From: Phycisphaeraceae bacterium
GTDB lineage: Bacteria; Planctomycetota; Phycisphaerae; Phycisphaerales; UBA1924
DNA length: 64,000 nt
Direction: 5' to 3'
Assembly (NCBI GenBank): GCA_019454185.1
Contig: CP075368.1
Span: 1,426,001 to 1,490,000 of the forward strand
Part shown: one piece after another, positions 34,383-43,585 of the stretch
Layout of the letters: the number at the start of each line of letters is the position of its first letter
Numbering within the stretch: the stretch's first letter is position 1
Notes under the pieces: model-generated
What the model saw: the letters and a program-made list of their open reading frames with translations, nothing else
Databases searched by the model: none
What the model was told of the DNA's origin: nothing
Made by a program: the position numbers and the translations under genes

Positions 34383-36134
34383 ATGAACGCCTGGGTTGCT
34401 CCCAACAGCGAATATCCGCCACCGAAGGCGGGGGAACCGCCGCTCCACCGCGCGGCTCGGTTGGGTGACGGTGACACAATTCGTCGGCTCGTTGAGGAGG
34501 GCGCAGACCTCAACATGCTCTTCGACATCGGGCTTGATCCCGGTGCTTGCCCGCACCTCGCGACGCCGCTCATGGTGGCGGCAGGATCGGGCGACGGAGC
34601 ATCCTCTGCCACTGTGTCGCTGCTGCTCGAATTGGGTGCGGACCCGAGACTCATCGCGGGAAACAGGTCTGCCGCCACGTTCGCCTGTGCGGGGCTGGGG
34701 TGGAACTACAAGCCGGGTGGCGATGGCGAGCGGCTGCGACTTCTCTTGGAAGCAGGCAGCCCCTTGCCCCCTGGCCCGGGAGCGTCCAACCGCCTCCTTT
34801 GCGACACAGCGGCGTCGGGAGATGCCGATCGGTTGGGGGTGCTGCTCTCGCGCGGTCTCGATGCGAGGGGGTACTTTGATCCTGAAGAAGCGAAGCAGCG
34901 GTATCACGCGATGATGAGGGATATGGCCGAGTATCACGCTGGTCAGCCCGATGTATTCGAGTCCATACCGGAGGAGCTTCGTGCCTCGGTGGCCGAGACC
35001 ATGCGGAAGAGTGAAGAACAGAGGGCCGAGCAGGAAACCTCTGCTCCCTCATCCTTCGAGATTCCACTGTTCCGTGCCGCAGAGTCCGGAAACGCCGAGT
35101 GCCTCAAGTTGCTGCTCGATGCGGGAGCCGACCCCAAGACACGCGACAACTCGAAGCGCACTGCCATGTACTACACGAGCTCCGTCGGCGTGATCCGGGA
35201 GCTCATGAAGGCGGGACTCCCTTTGGAGGACTCTGACGAGTTTGGGTGGTCGCCGCTCTGCAATGCACTGAGTGACGGCGAGGAGCCGCTGCCACGCGTG
35301 CGTGCGCTGATCGAAGCGGGTGCGGACGTCAACGCGACGCACGACCACGGCTACACGATCTTCATGTCGGCGGTCGGATCGGGCAGGGTGCCCGATGTTC
35401 TCCGGCTCCTTGTGGCTTCCGGCGCGGACCCGCACGCGGCCTCCGACCGGGGGTACAACGCCTATCACGCTGCTATCGATGTCAACGGCGAAGCGAACGC
35501 CGAGGAATCCGTGCGCGATACGCTGTCATATCTCAAACAGCTTGGCGTGAACATCGAACACCGAAACAAGGCCGGCCAGACACCGCTGGCCCGCGCCATC
35601 CAGGAGGGCACGGGCATTGAGGTCAGGATTCTTTGCGAGCTCGGCGCGGATCCCAACGCCGTATGCCCCAAGCACGAGTGCGGCAGCGAAGAGTGCGCGC
35701 GGGTTGACGTGCCGCTGCTGTTCCATGCCGCCGATGGCATTGGTGTGCACAAGGACGTGAAAACGGAGGCGCTGCTCAGAGCCGGCGCCGACCCACTCAT
35801 CAAGGATCCGGAGGGGCACATCGCGTTGGTGCGCGTTGTTGCATCGCTGTGCTCGGACGCGGCGGACTATGGCGAGTCCTTCAAGTCATTCTTCAAGGGG
35901 CTGGGCGAGCTTCGTCTCGAGGGGAAGCCGATGCCGAAGACTCGTGAGGAGTTCGTGACCGCGGCGATGCCTGCTTTCCGTAGTTATGTTGAGAGCTTTG
36001 CCGCCGACATTCCGGTCTCGGATGAGTGGAAGTATTCCGGGGAATGGCGGGCCGAGAAGGTCACGTGCATCGTGCTGCTGTGTGCGTATGAGGGATGGTC
36101 GCGTCACGAGCACCTGCGTCGTGTCTCTCCTTGA
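34383..36134 (+). CDS. Ankyrin-repeat protein
   Basis: A 583-residue protein made mostly of ankyrin repeats. Examples are PLHRAARLGDGDTIRRLVEEGADLN (near 18-42), ECLKLLLDAGADPKTRD and RVRALIEAGADVNATHDHGYT, spaced about 33 residues apart; about eight to ten repeats are seen. The repeats from 35030 on are the most regular. The last 110 residues lack repeats and contain several Trp and Cys. ATG 34383 begins the first repeat region; the upstream frame (34164-34382) overlaps the divergent gene and looks non-coding. Ankyrin proteins usually bind other proteins; no catalytic domain is visible. Confidence 0.75.
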   Translation: MNAWVAPNSEYPPPKAGEPPLHRAARLGDGDTIRRLVEEGADLNMLFDIGLDPGACPHLATPLMVAAGSGDGASSATVSLLLELGADPRLIAGNRSAATFACAGLGWNYKPGGDGERLRLLLEAGSPLPPGPGASNRLLCDTAASGDADRLGVLLSRGLDARGYFDPEEAKQRYHAMMRDMAEYHAGQPDVFESIPEELRASVAETMRKSEEQRAEQETSAPSSFEIPLFRAAESGNAECLKLLLDAGADPKTRDNSKRTAMYYTSSVGVIRELMKAGLPLEDSDEFGWSPLCNALSDGEEPLPRVRALIEAGADVNATHDHGYTIFMSAVGSGRVPDVLRLLVASGADPHAASDRGYNAYHAAIDVNGEANAEESVRDTLSYLKQLGVNIEHRNKAGQTPLARAIQEGTGIEVRILCELGADPNAVCPKHECGSEECARVDVPLLFHAADGIGVHKDVKTEALLRAGADPLIKDPEGHIALVRVVASLCSDAADYGESFKSFFKGLGELRLEGKPMPKTREEFVTAAMPAFRSYVESFAADIPVSDEWKYSGEWRAEKVTCIVLLCAYEGWSRHEHLRRVSP

Positions 36135-36243
36135 GTGCTTCGCAACTCAGGGGTTGCTCTCGCATGCATGACGATCTCCGACATGAGCTGCACAATGTTC
36201 GGAGAGGTTCCGTTGAAGTCTCGCCAGTATCTCGGGCTGATGG

Positions 36244-36729
36244 TCACGGCGAAGGGTTGGGTGTTTCCGATGCCGCGATCATCTGTTGTGCGACGAGGCG
36301 AAGGGCCATACGCCATTCGAGGATGGGCTGGGCATCGTCGGGCTCGGCGAGGACTTCCTGCATCGATTCGATCAGGAGGTCGATGACGAGGTCGTAGTGC
36401 TCGGGCTTTGCGCAGTATCTGACGTGGCGTCTGCCCAGATCGGCGAGCATGGCGGCGTTCTCTTGCGGGTGTTCCAGGTTTCGGACGACGGCGTCGAGCG
36501 CGGCCATGAGTTTCCGTGCCTGCGATTCCGGGTCGCTGCGGAACATGGCGAGGAGGTCCGGTGCCGCGGCGAAGAGTTTGTTGTAGAACGTCCGTGCGAG
36601 ACGGAGATCGTGGGCGCGGACGCACGCGTATGTGGACTTGAGGCGGTCTGCGAGGCCGAGATCGAGGGGCATGCGGCTGAGGGGTGCGTGCGATGTTGAG
36701 GATGCGACGGGGTGTCTGCGTACGGGCAT
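36244..36729 (-). CDS. Single-domain haemoglobin-like globin
   Basis: A 161-residue protein with the single-domain (Vitreoscilla-type) globin pattern. Y49 in FYNKLF corresponds to B10, Q70 to E7 and H102 in LGRRHVRY to the proximal F8 histidine, so haem binding is expected. There is an N-terminal extension of about 20 residues and no FAD/NAD-binding reductase domain, so it is not a full flavohaemoglobin. It may bind oxygen or nitric oxide. ATG 36729 follows GGAG at 7 bases. It converges on the ankyrin gene. Confidence 0.8.
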   Translation of the reverse strand: MPVRRHPVASSTSHAPLSRMPLDLGLADRLKSTYACVRAHDLRLARTFYNKLFAAAPDLLAMFRSDPESQARKLMAALDAVVRNLEHPQENAAMLADLGRRHVRYCAKPEHYDLVIDLLIESMQEVLAEPDDAQPILEWRMALRLVAQQMIAASETPNPSP

Positions 36730-36841
36730 CGGTTTCACTCCGAGAGGGGTTGCTCCCATGTGCAGACGCGGATGGAACCGTGGAATCACGCCACGGGTTG
36801 CGCCGATTCGCTGCGGATGTGAGCCGCGCTGCGCGAGGGGA

Positions 36842-39346
36842 TCAGCCGGAGGGTGTGGCTTGGGGTTCGCTGGGAGCGTCGGCTGGGGCGTTGGTGATGC
36901 CTGCGAGGAGATTCGCGGACTCGATGGTGTCGGGGTGCGACTCTCCGAGGGTGCTGCGTTGGAGATCGTGCGCTCGTGCGATGTGCTCGATCGCCTGGGC
37001 TTTGTCGCCTCGGGCGTTGAGGATCGCGCCGAGTGAAGCGAGAGCGCGGAGGGTGTCTGGATGCTCGGGGCCGAGGGTCGCGACTCGCCCTGCGTAGCAC
37101 TCGCGTTGGAGCGTCTCAGCTCCCGGCAGATCGCCGGAGGCGATGAGCAAAGAGGCGAGCTGCGCGATCGCGACCAGTGTGTGTTTGTGCGTGTCGCCGT
37201 AGGTGCGGCGATCGGAGGCGAGTGCGTGCTCCATGAGTTCTCGGGCTTCGGAGAACTTGCCCTGATCCTGGAGCAGGACGCCGAGATTGCTCATCGCGCT
37301 GCGATACTCGGGGTGGTCTTCGCCGAGGGTGCGCCGGCGGCGTTCGAGCAGTTCGCGCCAGCACGCTTCGGCATCTTCGGGCCGGTTCTGCATCGCGAGG
37401 ACGATGCCGACGTTGTTGAGGGTTCGCAGGGTGTCGGGGTGGTCGTCACCGAGGACGATACGCTGCGAGCGGAGCGTCTCGCTCCAGACGCGGTGGGCCT
37501 CATCGAGGTTGCCCAGTCTGCGATATGCGCCGCCGAGACTTGTGCCGGTTCGGAGCGTGAGCTGGTGATCGCGGCCGAAGAGAGCCGCACGGCGTGCGTG
37601 GGCGTCTTTGAGGATCTCGACGGCTTCGTCGTTGCGTCCGAGGGTGCTGAGCAATGAGCCGAGGGCGTGGAGCGATTGGAGTGTGTCGGGGTGGTTCTCG
37701 CCGAAGGTCTCGCGTCGGAGTTCGAGCGCGGTGCGGAGCGTCGGCTCTGCATCGTTGTAGAGCCCGAGCGTGTTCATGGTTTCGGCGAGTTGCTGGAGGA
37801 GACGTGCCCGTGTGTGGGGCTGTGCCGCGAACTGCGTGTCGATGGAGGCGGCGTATCGCGCGAGTATGCTCTCTCTGAGCGATCGAACGGCGATCGAGGT
37901 GAAGTTGACGGGATCGGTGAGTCGTGCGAACGCTGTGAGAGCGTCGTGGGGTGGTTGGCTGCTCGGGTCTGATTCTGGCGAGAGCCGGGCGAGTTCGGCG
38001 ACACGCTCTGCGAGTGAGGCACGGAGGCGGTCGCCCATGTCTGCGACGTCGATGCCGCGGAGGAGCGAGCCCTGGAACTCAGTAATCGCTTCGAGTTCCT
38101 GCTCTCGCTGCAGGGCCTGGTCTCGGGCCTTGGTTGCGACGTATGCGAAGCGTGCGGAGACGGCGGTGCCTGCGATGAGCGCGATCGCGGCGAATCCGAT
38201 GGCGCCGGCGAGAGGCGGATTGCGGCGGATGAACTTCCGGATCAGTTCGGCAGCGGTGGCGGGGCGGGCTTCGATGGGCTCGAAGGCGAGCCAGCGGCGG
38301 AGATCTGCGGCGAGTGCCGCGGCTCCGACGTATCTGTTCTCGCGATCTTTCTCCAATGCCTTTGCGATGATGGCGGAGAGATCGCCCCTGGCTTCGGGGC
38401 GGAACTTCCCTGCGTCGGGGACGGGCTCCTGGGTGATGATTCGGATGGCCTCTGGGATTGATCGCTTCGAGAGATCGTGGGGCAGCCGATCTGTGACAAG
38501 TTCGTAGAGGACGACGCCGAGTGAGTAGACATCTGAGCGGACGTCGATGCTGTCTGGAGAAGCGCACTGCTCGGGACTCATGGAGTTCAGCGTGCCGAGC
38601 AGACTGGTGCTGCGTGTCTGAGCGGTGATGCCGGGGTTTGGACCGGAAGCGGCTCCGGTCGTGCGTGCGATGCCGAAGTCGATGACCTTCGGGACTCCGT
38701 CGGGGCCGACGAGGATGTTGCCGGGCTTGATGTCGCGATGGATGACGCCGTGCTGGTGACCGTGAAGCACCGCGTCGCAGACCGAGGCGAACATGGCCAC
38801 ACGATCGCGGAGCGAGAGATTCCGGCTTCGGGCGTGCTCGGTGATGGTTGAGGCCTCGGGAACCAGTTCCATCGCGAAGAACGGGGAGGGCGTGGGTAGG
38901 CCGAGTTGAGCGGTGCCTGCCTCGTAGATCTGAGCGATGCCGGGGTGACGCAGGCGAGCGAGCGTCTCGGTCTCGATGCGGAAGCGCAGGTAGGCGTCGG
39001 TGTTCGTCATGCTCTGGTGCATGACCTTGAGCGCGACGCGCCGGTGCGGGTTCTCCTGGACGGCTTCGTAGACGGTTGCCATGCCGCCTGCACCCAGAAC
39101 GCCCACGACGAGGTAGCTGCCGACGGCGTCGGGCACACGGGCGGCGATGTCGCTGTGCGAGGTGAGGGCGGGCCTATCCAGGAAGCCCGTGCTCATGTCT
39201 GAGGCGGCCAGGAGCTTGCGAACCTTTGATTCCAGCGCGGGATCGCCTTCGCACGCTGCGACGACCATCTGCTCACGCTCTGCGCGAGAGACGCCGAGTG
39301 CGGCGGTCAGAATGGCGTGGGCGCGTCTGGCGCGATCAGGGTCCAT
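36842..39346 (-). CDS. Membrane Ser/Thr protein kinase with C-terminal TPR repeats
   Basis: An 834-residue kinase. A short N-terminal helical region precedes the kinase domain (about 78-355): glycine loop LGAGGMATVYE at 84-94, K107, HRD at 203-205, DFG at 223-225 and SPEQ near 257-260. A transmembrane helix lies near 379-403 and a coiled coil follows. From about 500 onwards about nine TPR units occur, several with the ENHPDT and GDDHPDT repeats typical of kinesin-light-chain-like TPRs. ATG 39346 follows GGAGG and overlaps the upstream sigma gene by 11 bases. The pair probably signals together. Confidence 0.9.
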   Translation of the reverse strand: MDPDRARRAHAILTAALGVSRAEREQMVVAACEGDPALESKVRKLLAASDMSTGFLDRPALTSHSDIAARVPDAVGSYLVVGVLGAGGMATVYEAVQENPHRRVALKVMHQSMTNTDAYLRFRIETETLARLRHPGIAQIYEAGTAQLGLPTPSPFFAMELVPEASTITEHARSRNLSLRDRVAMFASVCDAVLHGHQHGVIHRDIKPGNILVGPDGVPKVIDFGIARTTGAASGPNPGITAQTRSTSLLGTLNSMSPEQCASPDSIDVRSDVYSLGVVLYELVTDRLPHDLSKRSIPEAIRIITQEPVPDAGKFRPEARGDLSAIIAKALEKDRENRYVGAAALAADLRRWLAFEPIEARPATAAELIRKFIRRNPPLAGAIGFAAIALIAGTAVSARFAYVATKARDQALQREQELEAITEFQGSLLRGIDVADMGDRLRASLAERVAELARLSPESDPSSQPPHDALTAFARLTDPVNFTSIAVRSLRESILARYAASIDTQFAAQPHTRARLLQQLAETMNTLGLYNDAEPTLRTALELRRETFGENHPDTLQSLHALGSLLSTLGRNDEAVEILKDAHARRAALFGRDHQLTLRTGTSLGGAYRRLGNLDEAHRVWSETLRSQRIVLGDDHPDTLRTLNNVGIVLAMQNRPEDAEACWRELLERRRRTLGEDHPEYRSAMSNLGVLLQDQGKFSEARELMEHALASDRRTYGDTHKHTLVAIAQLASLLIASGDLPGAETLQRECYAGRVATLGPEHPDTLRALASLGAILNARGDKAQAIEHIARAHDLQRSTLGESHPDTIESANLLAGITNAPADAPSEPQATPSG

Positions 39347-39989
39347 GCGGCGGGCCTCCACTGTCGCGTGGGGAGCCCTCGTCGTCGGAGAGTCTGACGA
39401 AGAGCCAAGCGCGGGCGGCCTGCCAGTCTCTATCGACGGTGCGTTTGCCGATGCCGAGGAGTTCGGCGATCTCTTCGACGGTACAGCCGCCGAAGTAGCG
39501 GAGTTCAACGATCCTTGCCTGCTGCTCGTCGAGGGCTGCGAGTTCCTGGAGTGCCTCGTCGAGGGCGATGAGGTCAACATCGCGCTCGGGAGAGGCGATA
39601 TCGTGGTCTACGAGTCGGATGAGCGTGCGGTCTGCGCTGCCTGCGGCGTTTCGGCTGCCGGGGCCGCCACGCTTTTCGGCGTCGCGTGCGCGGGCGTGGT
39701 CGATGAGGATGCGCCTGATCACGCGGGAGGCGATGGCGAAGAAATGGAGCCTGTCTTTCCAGTCGGTGCTGCGTTGGTCGATGAGTTTCACGTAGGCTTC
39801 GTGGACGAGCGCGGTCGGGCTGAGTGTGTGATCGCGTCGCTCGCCGCTCATGTGTGATGCGGCGAGCCGTCGCATGTCCTGATAGATGGCGGCCATGAGC
39901 GCGTCGAGATCGTCCCGCTGCCCGGAAGAAGCGGCGTGGAGCAGCAGGGTGATTTCAGAGGGTGCTTTGTCCGCGGGTGTGTGGCTCAT
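39336..39989 (-). CDS. ECF-subfamily RNA polymerase sigma factor
   Basis: A 217-residue group IV sigma factor. Region 2 is at about 20-95 (DMRRLAASHMSGERRDHTLS with ALVHEAYVKL) and region 4 at about 160-205 (EEIAELLGIGKRTVDRDWQAARAWL, the DNA-binding helix-turn-helix). The sequence style (TALVHEAYVKLIDQ) matches the planctomycete ECF groups often paired with Ser/Thr kinases. It overlaps the kinase gene by 11 bases. No anti-sigma gene is seen, so phosphorylation by the kinase is a reasonable proposal for control. Confidence 0.88.
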   Translation of the reverse strand: MSHTPADKAPSEITLLLHAASSGQRDDLDALMAAIYQDMRRLAASHMSGERRDHTLSPTALVHEAYVKLIDQRSTDWKDRLHFFAIASRVIRRILIDHARARDAEKRGGPGSRNAAGSADRTLIRLVDHDIASPERDVDLIALDEALQELAALDEQQARIVELRYFGGCTVEEIAELLGIGKRTVDRDWQAARAWLFVRLSDDEGSPRDSGGPPHGP

Positions 39990-40093
39990 GGCATGGCTCG
40001 TTATGGTACAGGATCGTCCCGGGTGCGTGTCGTGGCTTCGCGTCCGGCGGCGATCGGCCGGGAAGGGGATGGGCGTATGGTGGAACGGTGTAA

Positions 40094-40116
40094 GGCCGGC
40101 GAACGCTTCGCCGGCC
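40094..40116 (-). terminator. GC-rich hairpin between the secreted-protein gene and the sigma-factor gene
   Basis: A perfect 10-bp stem GGCCGGCGAA/TTCGCCGGCC with a 3-base loop lies just after the stop of the secreted-protein gene. There is no U-run, so it may be a transcript stabiliser or weak terminator. Confidence 0.5.
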
Positions 40117-40142
40117 CTACTCTCCATGTTGGATTCACTCGC

Positions 40143-41375
40143 TCATTCGGGCTGTACGGGCGAGATGATCATGCGACGCACACCAGCGGCCTCGAATGTG
40201 TGCATGCCGAGCCCGAGTTGCTTGATGTTGGTGCTCGGGATCGGTCGCGACGAGCGGATGGCCAGGGTGTCGGCGATGATGGTGCGGCCGCTGGGGAGAA
40301 CGATGAGCGCCGCGTCGCCACCGTTTCCGCTCGTGCTCCACGAGCTGATAAGGGCGTTTTCGAGGGTGTACGGGAGATAGGCCTTGGTGCGAACGTTCTC
40401 ACCATTCGGCTTGACAGAGGCGGCGATCTCGTCGGGGATGCGGTCGATCAGAATCGGGGTGCCGTCGGCGTTCAGGTCGCCTGCGGCGACGACCACGCCA
40501 CCGAGGAATGCGCCGTACTCGGCTGACGCGCCGCCCATGTCCGCGGCGAGGGCGTACATGTTCTGGTCGTCATTGTTCTGCCAAACGACTTTGGTGTAGT
40601 TCAGTGACAGTTCTTCCATCACGGCTCCTTGCACCTGAACCGTGGCGGTGAAGGAATCGGGACGGCCGTCGAAATCGATGATTGATGCCGACTCCCGCAC
40701 CTGCTGCACAGCGGGGAGCAGCAATCCCATGAGGATCACGCCGGAGTTGTTCTCGGCGGTGATGATGCGACCGTCGACGATGACGTCGTCACTGACGGAG
40801 ACGTTTGTGCCGTTTCCGGGCGCGGCGCGCCAGCGGCCGACACTGAGCGGATTGGCGAGCACCCACGCGCTGCCGCCGGTCGCCACGCCGGGAACAGACG
40901 AAGGCGTGAGCTTGTTCGGGTACACCGACATGGCGGTGGGATCTGCCTTGATCTCGACGAGCGCGGGCGCGTCAGACTTGGGCGTGAAGCGTCCGAACCA
41001 GATGCGATTCGGATTGGAAGGGTTGGCGTAGACGCCGACGTGCGGGGCGTGTGGCTGCGTGAAGGCCATGCCCGTGACGTCGCTCCCGGCGATGACGCCT
41101 GAGGAGACGGACGACCACATCGGCATGGTGGCGCGGACATCGAACTGGGCAGAGGCGAGGGCGTACATGCCGGTCGGGAAGTGAGCGATGACATCGACGG
41201 CCGCGCTCTGGCCGGTATAGACCACATTGGGCGTGGCGTGGATGGTGAGTTTGCAGTCTTGCGTGTGGGCCGGGCTGGATGCTGAGGCGAGCCCGACGGC
41301 TGCGGAGAGGGCCAAGATGGCAGCGGGCATGTTGGGGGTGGTGCGGCGTTCGGCGTGACGATTGATCGAGAGCAT
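40143..41375 (-). CDS. Secreted protein with internal prepilin-like segment
   Basis: A 410-residue protein with a signal peptide (NMPAAILALSAAVGLASASS, cleavage near AHTQD). The first 200 residues have many beta strands and resemble a cohesin- or Ig-like surface domain (VDVIAHFPTGMYALASAQFD). In the middle, NNSGVILMGLLLPAVQQVRE resembles the LLLPAVQxxRE stretch after the hydrophobic helix of DUF1559-type planctomycete pseudopilins, here inside the protein. ATG 41375 follows AGGAG. The function is unknown. Confidence 0.55.
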   Translation of the reverse strand: MLSINRHAERRTTPNMPAAILALSAAVGLASASSPAHTQDCKLTIHATPNVVYTGQSAAVDVIAHFPTGMYALASAQFDVRATMPMWSSVSSGVIAGSDVTGMAFTQPHAPHVGVYANPSNPNRIWFGRFTPKSDAPALVEIKADPTAMSVYPNKLTPSSVPGVATGGSAWVLANPLSVGRWRAAPGNGTNVSVSDDVIVDGRIITAENNSGVILMGLLLPAVQQVRESASIIDFDGRPDSFTATVQVQGAVMEELSLNYTKVVWQNNDDQNMYALAADMGGASAEYGAFLGGVVVAAGDLNADGTPILIDRIPDEIAASVKPNGENVRTKAYLPYTLENALISSWSTSGNGGDAALIVLPSGRTIIADTLAIRSSRPIPSTNIKQLGLGMHTFEAAGVRRMIISPVQPE

Positions 41376-41733
41376 TGGATTCTCCTGTGTGACCGTTGTG
41401 GGTTTGGGTCTGACACAGGACGCGGAGGATGGGGCGGGATCGCGCCAGGGTGGAACGCGGCGGTGCTGTGGGGGTGTGCGGGGTCCGCTGACGAGCTGCG
41501 GATTAGGCCACATGCGGGACGTCAGTGCGGCTCGCGATGATGTGCAAGAACATGCACGCAAGTACTTTCGTGTTGATCGATTTCCTTCGGTCGCGATCTG
41601 GTCGCTCCGGCTCGCTCCCCCCACTCGCCGGAACTCGCGGAGTCCGCGAGGCCAGCGTCCCGGGGGGCAACGAAACGCCGCCGGTGTCGGGCCCCGTGTG
41701 GGTGACATCGGCGGCGGTCATTGGTCCACGAAA
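41376..41733. other. Intergenic region upstream of the secreted-protein gene
   Basis: About 358 bases without a supported gene, between the secreted-protein start and tRNA-Gly. It should contain the promoter of the secreted protein. CTCGCGGAGTCCGCGAG (about 41634-41650) is a small inverted repeat. ORFs here on both strands lack coding character. Confidence 0.4.
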
Positions 41734-41804
41734 GCGGGCGACCGGGATCGAACCGGCGACATTCAGCTTGGGAAGCTGACGTTCTACCGCTGAACTACGC
41801 CCGC
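41734..41804 (-). tRNA. tRNA-Gly (anticodon CCC)
   Basis: The cloverleaf folds on the minus strand: acceptor GCGGGCG/CGCCCGC, D arm starting TAGTTCAGCGG, anticodon stem TCAGC/GCTGA with loop TTCCCAA giving anticodon CCC, and T arm GCCGG-TTCGATC-CCGGT. No CCA is encoded. Confidence 0.9.
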
Positions 41805-41880
41805 GGCGGGTGGAGTGTATGCCGGGTGGTGAGGAGCCGCAAAGGTGTGGGTGTATGGGTGGGTGGAACGAAAGGCACCG

Positions 41881-42872
41881 CCGAGCTTGCGAGCTTTTTG
41901 CGTCATCGCTTCATTGCCTGTGTGTGTCGATCAAGGATGATGATGGCTTGGATCCATCGACGGACCCGCTCGATGCCGCGCACGTGCGGCGGGATAAGCC
42001 CCACATGGTGGGTCATTTCCAGGCGTGCAAACACACGCTCGATCACGCGCCGGAGTGACAGCAGGCCCCTGCCGAAGCCCGTCATGCTCTGCTCCAGCAT
42101 GTCGATGGCTCGACGGCGGTCCGGATGCGTTCCGGACCGCCGCACGCCGCGACCCACGCGGCAGTCCTTCCGCGGAACCACCAGTTGTCCGCCCTTGCAC
42201 GCGCAGAGTTCATAGAGCTTCACGCTGTCGTAGTTCGAGTCGGCCAGCACATACCCGTTCAACTCCATGTCTCGCATCATCCGCTTGGCCATCACTGCTT
42301 CATGGCAGTGCATGGGCGTGAGACGCCAGGAGACGATCGAGCCCGCGAGATCGCAGATCGCATGGAGCTTGTAGCCGCGCAGTCCCCATGCGCCGAAGGT
42401 CGCGGTCCGGTCTCCGGAGTGCGAGGCGACGCGCAGGGCCTTGCCGTCAAGAGCCAGCACCAACGCTCCCGATGCAGAGACCAGATTCTCCGCCTCCGCC
42501 GCGGCAAGTAACGCCTGGACGCTGGTGGTTCTCAGCCGCCGGCTCATCCTGCTTGGCGAGGGCAATCGACCACGCCGCCACAACGGCCATGCATCGCGTC
42601 GGCACGCCCAGGAGGTGGGTCGTCGGTGCAAGACGGCCCAGAGAAAGGTCAGCACGATGTCCGCATCGGTGAAGGTGAAGCGACCGCCACGCGGGCTCCG
42701 ATCCAGCTTCCGCACGCTCGCCGCCAACACCCTCCAACTCGCGTTGTCCATGCTCGGTCTCCTGTCTGGCAGCTCCACCAGTGGGACCGAGCATGGCATG
42801 AGCCATCAGATCGCGCAAGTCTCCACAATGGAAACACTTGGAACACATGGCGCAAAATGCTCTTGCGCTCGG
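41881..42872. mobile_element. Insertion sequence of about 992 bp with imperfect terminal repeats
   Basis: A transposase gene is bracketed by inverted ends. The left end CCGAGCTTGCGAGCTTTTTG and the right end read on the opposite strand CCGAGCGCAAGAGCATTTTG match at 17 of 22 positions over 41881-41902 and 42851-42872. I see no convincing target-site duplication next to either end. It lies about 80 bases from tRNA-Gly. Confidence 0.7.
41903..42799 (-). CDS. IS4/IS5-type DDE transposase
   Basis: A 298-residue transposase. Catalytic residues are D118 (LALDGKAL), D187 (VLADSNYDS) and E254 (RRVIERVFARL), with the Y-x2-R-x3-E-x6-K-like end of the IS4 group partly kept (IERVFARLEMTHHVG). No frameshift or premature stop is present, so it may be active. 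It occupies almost the whole insertion sequence. Confidence 0.82.
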   Translation of the reverse strand: MPCSVPLVELPDRRPSMDNASWRVLAASVRKLDRSPRGGRFTFTDADIVLTFLWAVLHRRPTSWACRRDAWPLWRRGRLPSPSRMSRRLRTTSVQALLAAAEAENLVSASGALVLALDGKALRVASHSGDRTATFGAWGLRGYKLHAICDLAGSIVSWRLTPMHCHEAVMAKRMMRDMELNGYVLADSNYDSVKLYELCACKGGQLVVPRKDCRVGRGVRRSGTHPDRRRAIDMLEQSMTGFGRGLLSLRRVIERVFARLEMTHHVGLIPPHVRGIERVRRWIQAIIILDRHTQAMKR

Positions 42873-42933
42873 GGCTCCCTTCGAGGCGGCACTGACCCAA
42901 GCGGGTTCGTGGCATGCGGGGACACGTGTCGAC

Positions 42934-43533
42934 TCACAAGTACTCGGGGAGTTGACCCATGTCGGATCCCTTGCGCTTGACGAGGCCGAACCAGACGAGG
43001 AGGAAGAGCGGGTAGCCGAGCCCCATGGCGGCAGCGAAGGTCATGCCGAGCATGTTGCCCATGCGAGATTGCGGCGAGTTGAACTGCTGCGCGAACGGGT
43101 TGTTCGGATCGGCCTGAGCGGCCCACGCGATGTTCTCTTGCTGGAGTTTCCATTGGATGACGAGGCCGGTGATGGCGAGAGGGATGCCGATGCACGCGTA
43201 GACGAGGTGGAGCGGGCGGCCGACGGGCTTGCGGGCGACTGTCACGGCCCCGGCGATGAGGAGGAGGATCGCGTGGAGCAGTCCGAACCCTGCGTATGCC
43301 ATGGTGCCGATGTTGGGCTGGTACGCCGGTGGGAGGTCCTGGCCCTCCGCCACGTTGCCCATGAGTTGGCCCATGAAGGGCATGACGGCGAGGCCGCAGC
43401 CGCCGCACACGAGCCCGAGGGTGCCGAAAACGATGCTGATGATGCCGATGACTTTCGGCCAGACAGGAGGGTCCGCGGGGAGGTCGATGAAGTCAGGGGA
43501 TTGCGGGGCTGGCGTGCCTGGTGTGTGGCTCAT
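42934..43533 (-). CDS. Hypothetical polytopic membrane protein
   Basis: A 199-residue protein with four hydrophobic segments (near 28-52, 77-98, 108-127 and 160-185) and a proline-rich N-terminus. I do not recognise the family. It follows pheS by 52 bases on the same strand and could be co-transcribed with it. Confidence 0.55.
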   Translation of the reverse strand: MSHTPGTPAPQSPDFIDLPADPPVWPKVIGIISIVFGTLGLVCGGCGLAVMPFMGQLMGNVAEGQDLPPAYQPNIGTMAYAGFGLLHAILLLIAGAVTVARKPVGRPLHLVYACIGIPLAITGLVIQWKLQQENIAWAAQADPNNPFAQQFNSPQSRMGNMLGMTFAAAMGLGYPLFLLVWFGLVKRKGSDMGQLPEYL

Positions 43534-43585
43534 TGAGTGACCCCCGTGTCTGCCGGCGAATCCTCTCTCGATGCGGGAGCGGCGG

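Noticed and set aside
36842..37100. Plus-strand ORFs opposite the TPR region of the kinase
   Set aside because: They mirror the TPR repeats and have no separate coding signals.
41875..42880. Target-site duplication around the insertion sequence
   Set aside because: Comparing bases just outside 41881 and 42872 gave no convincing direct repeat of 2-9 bases.
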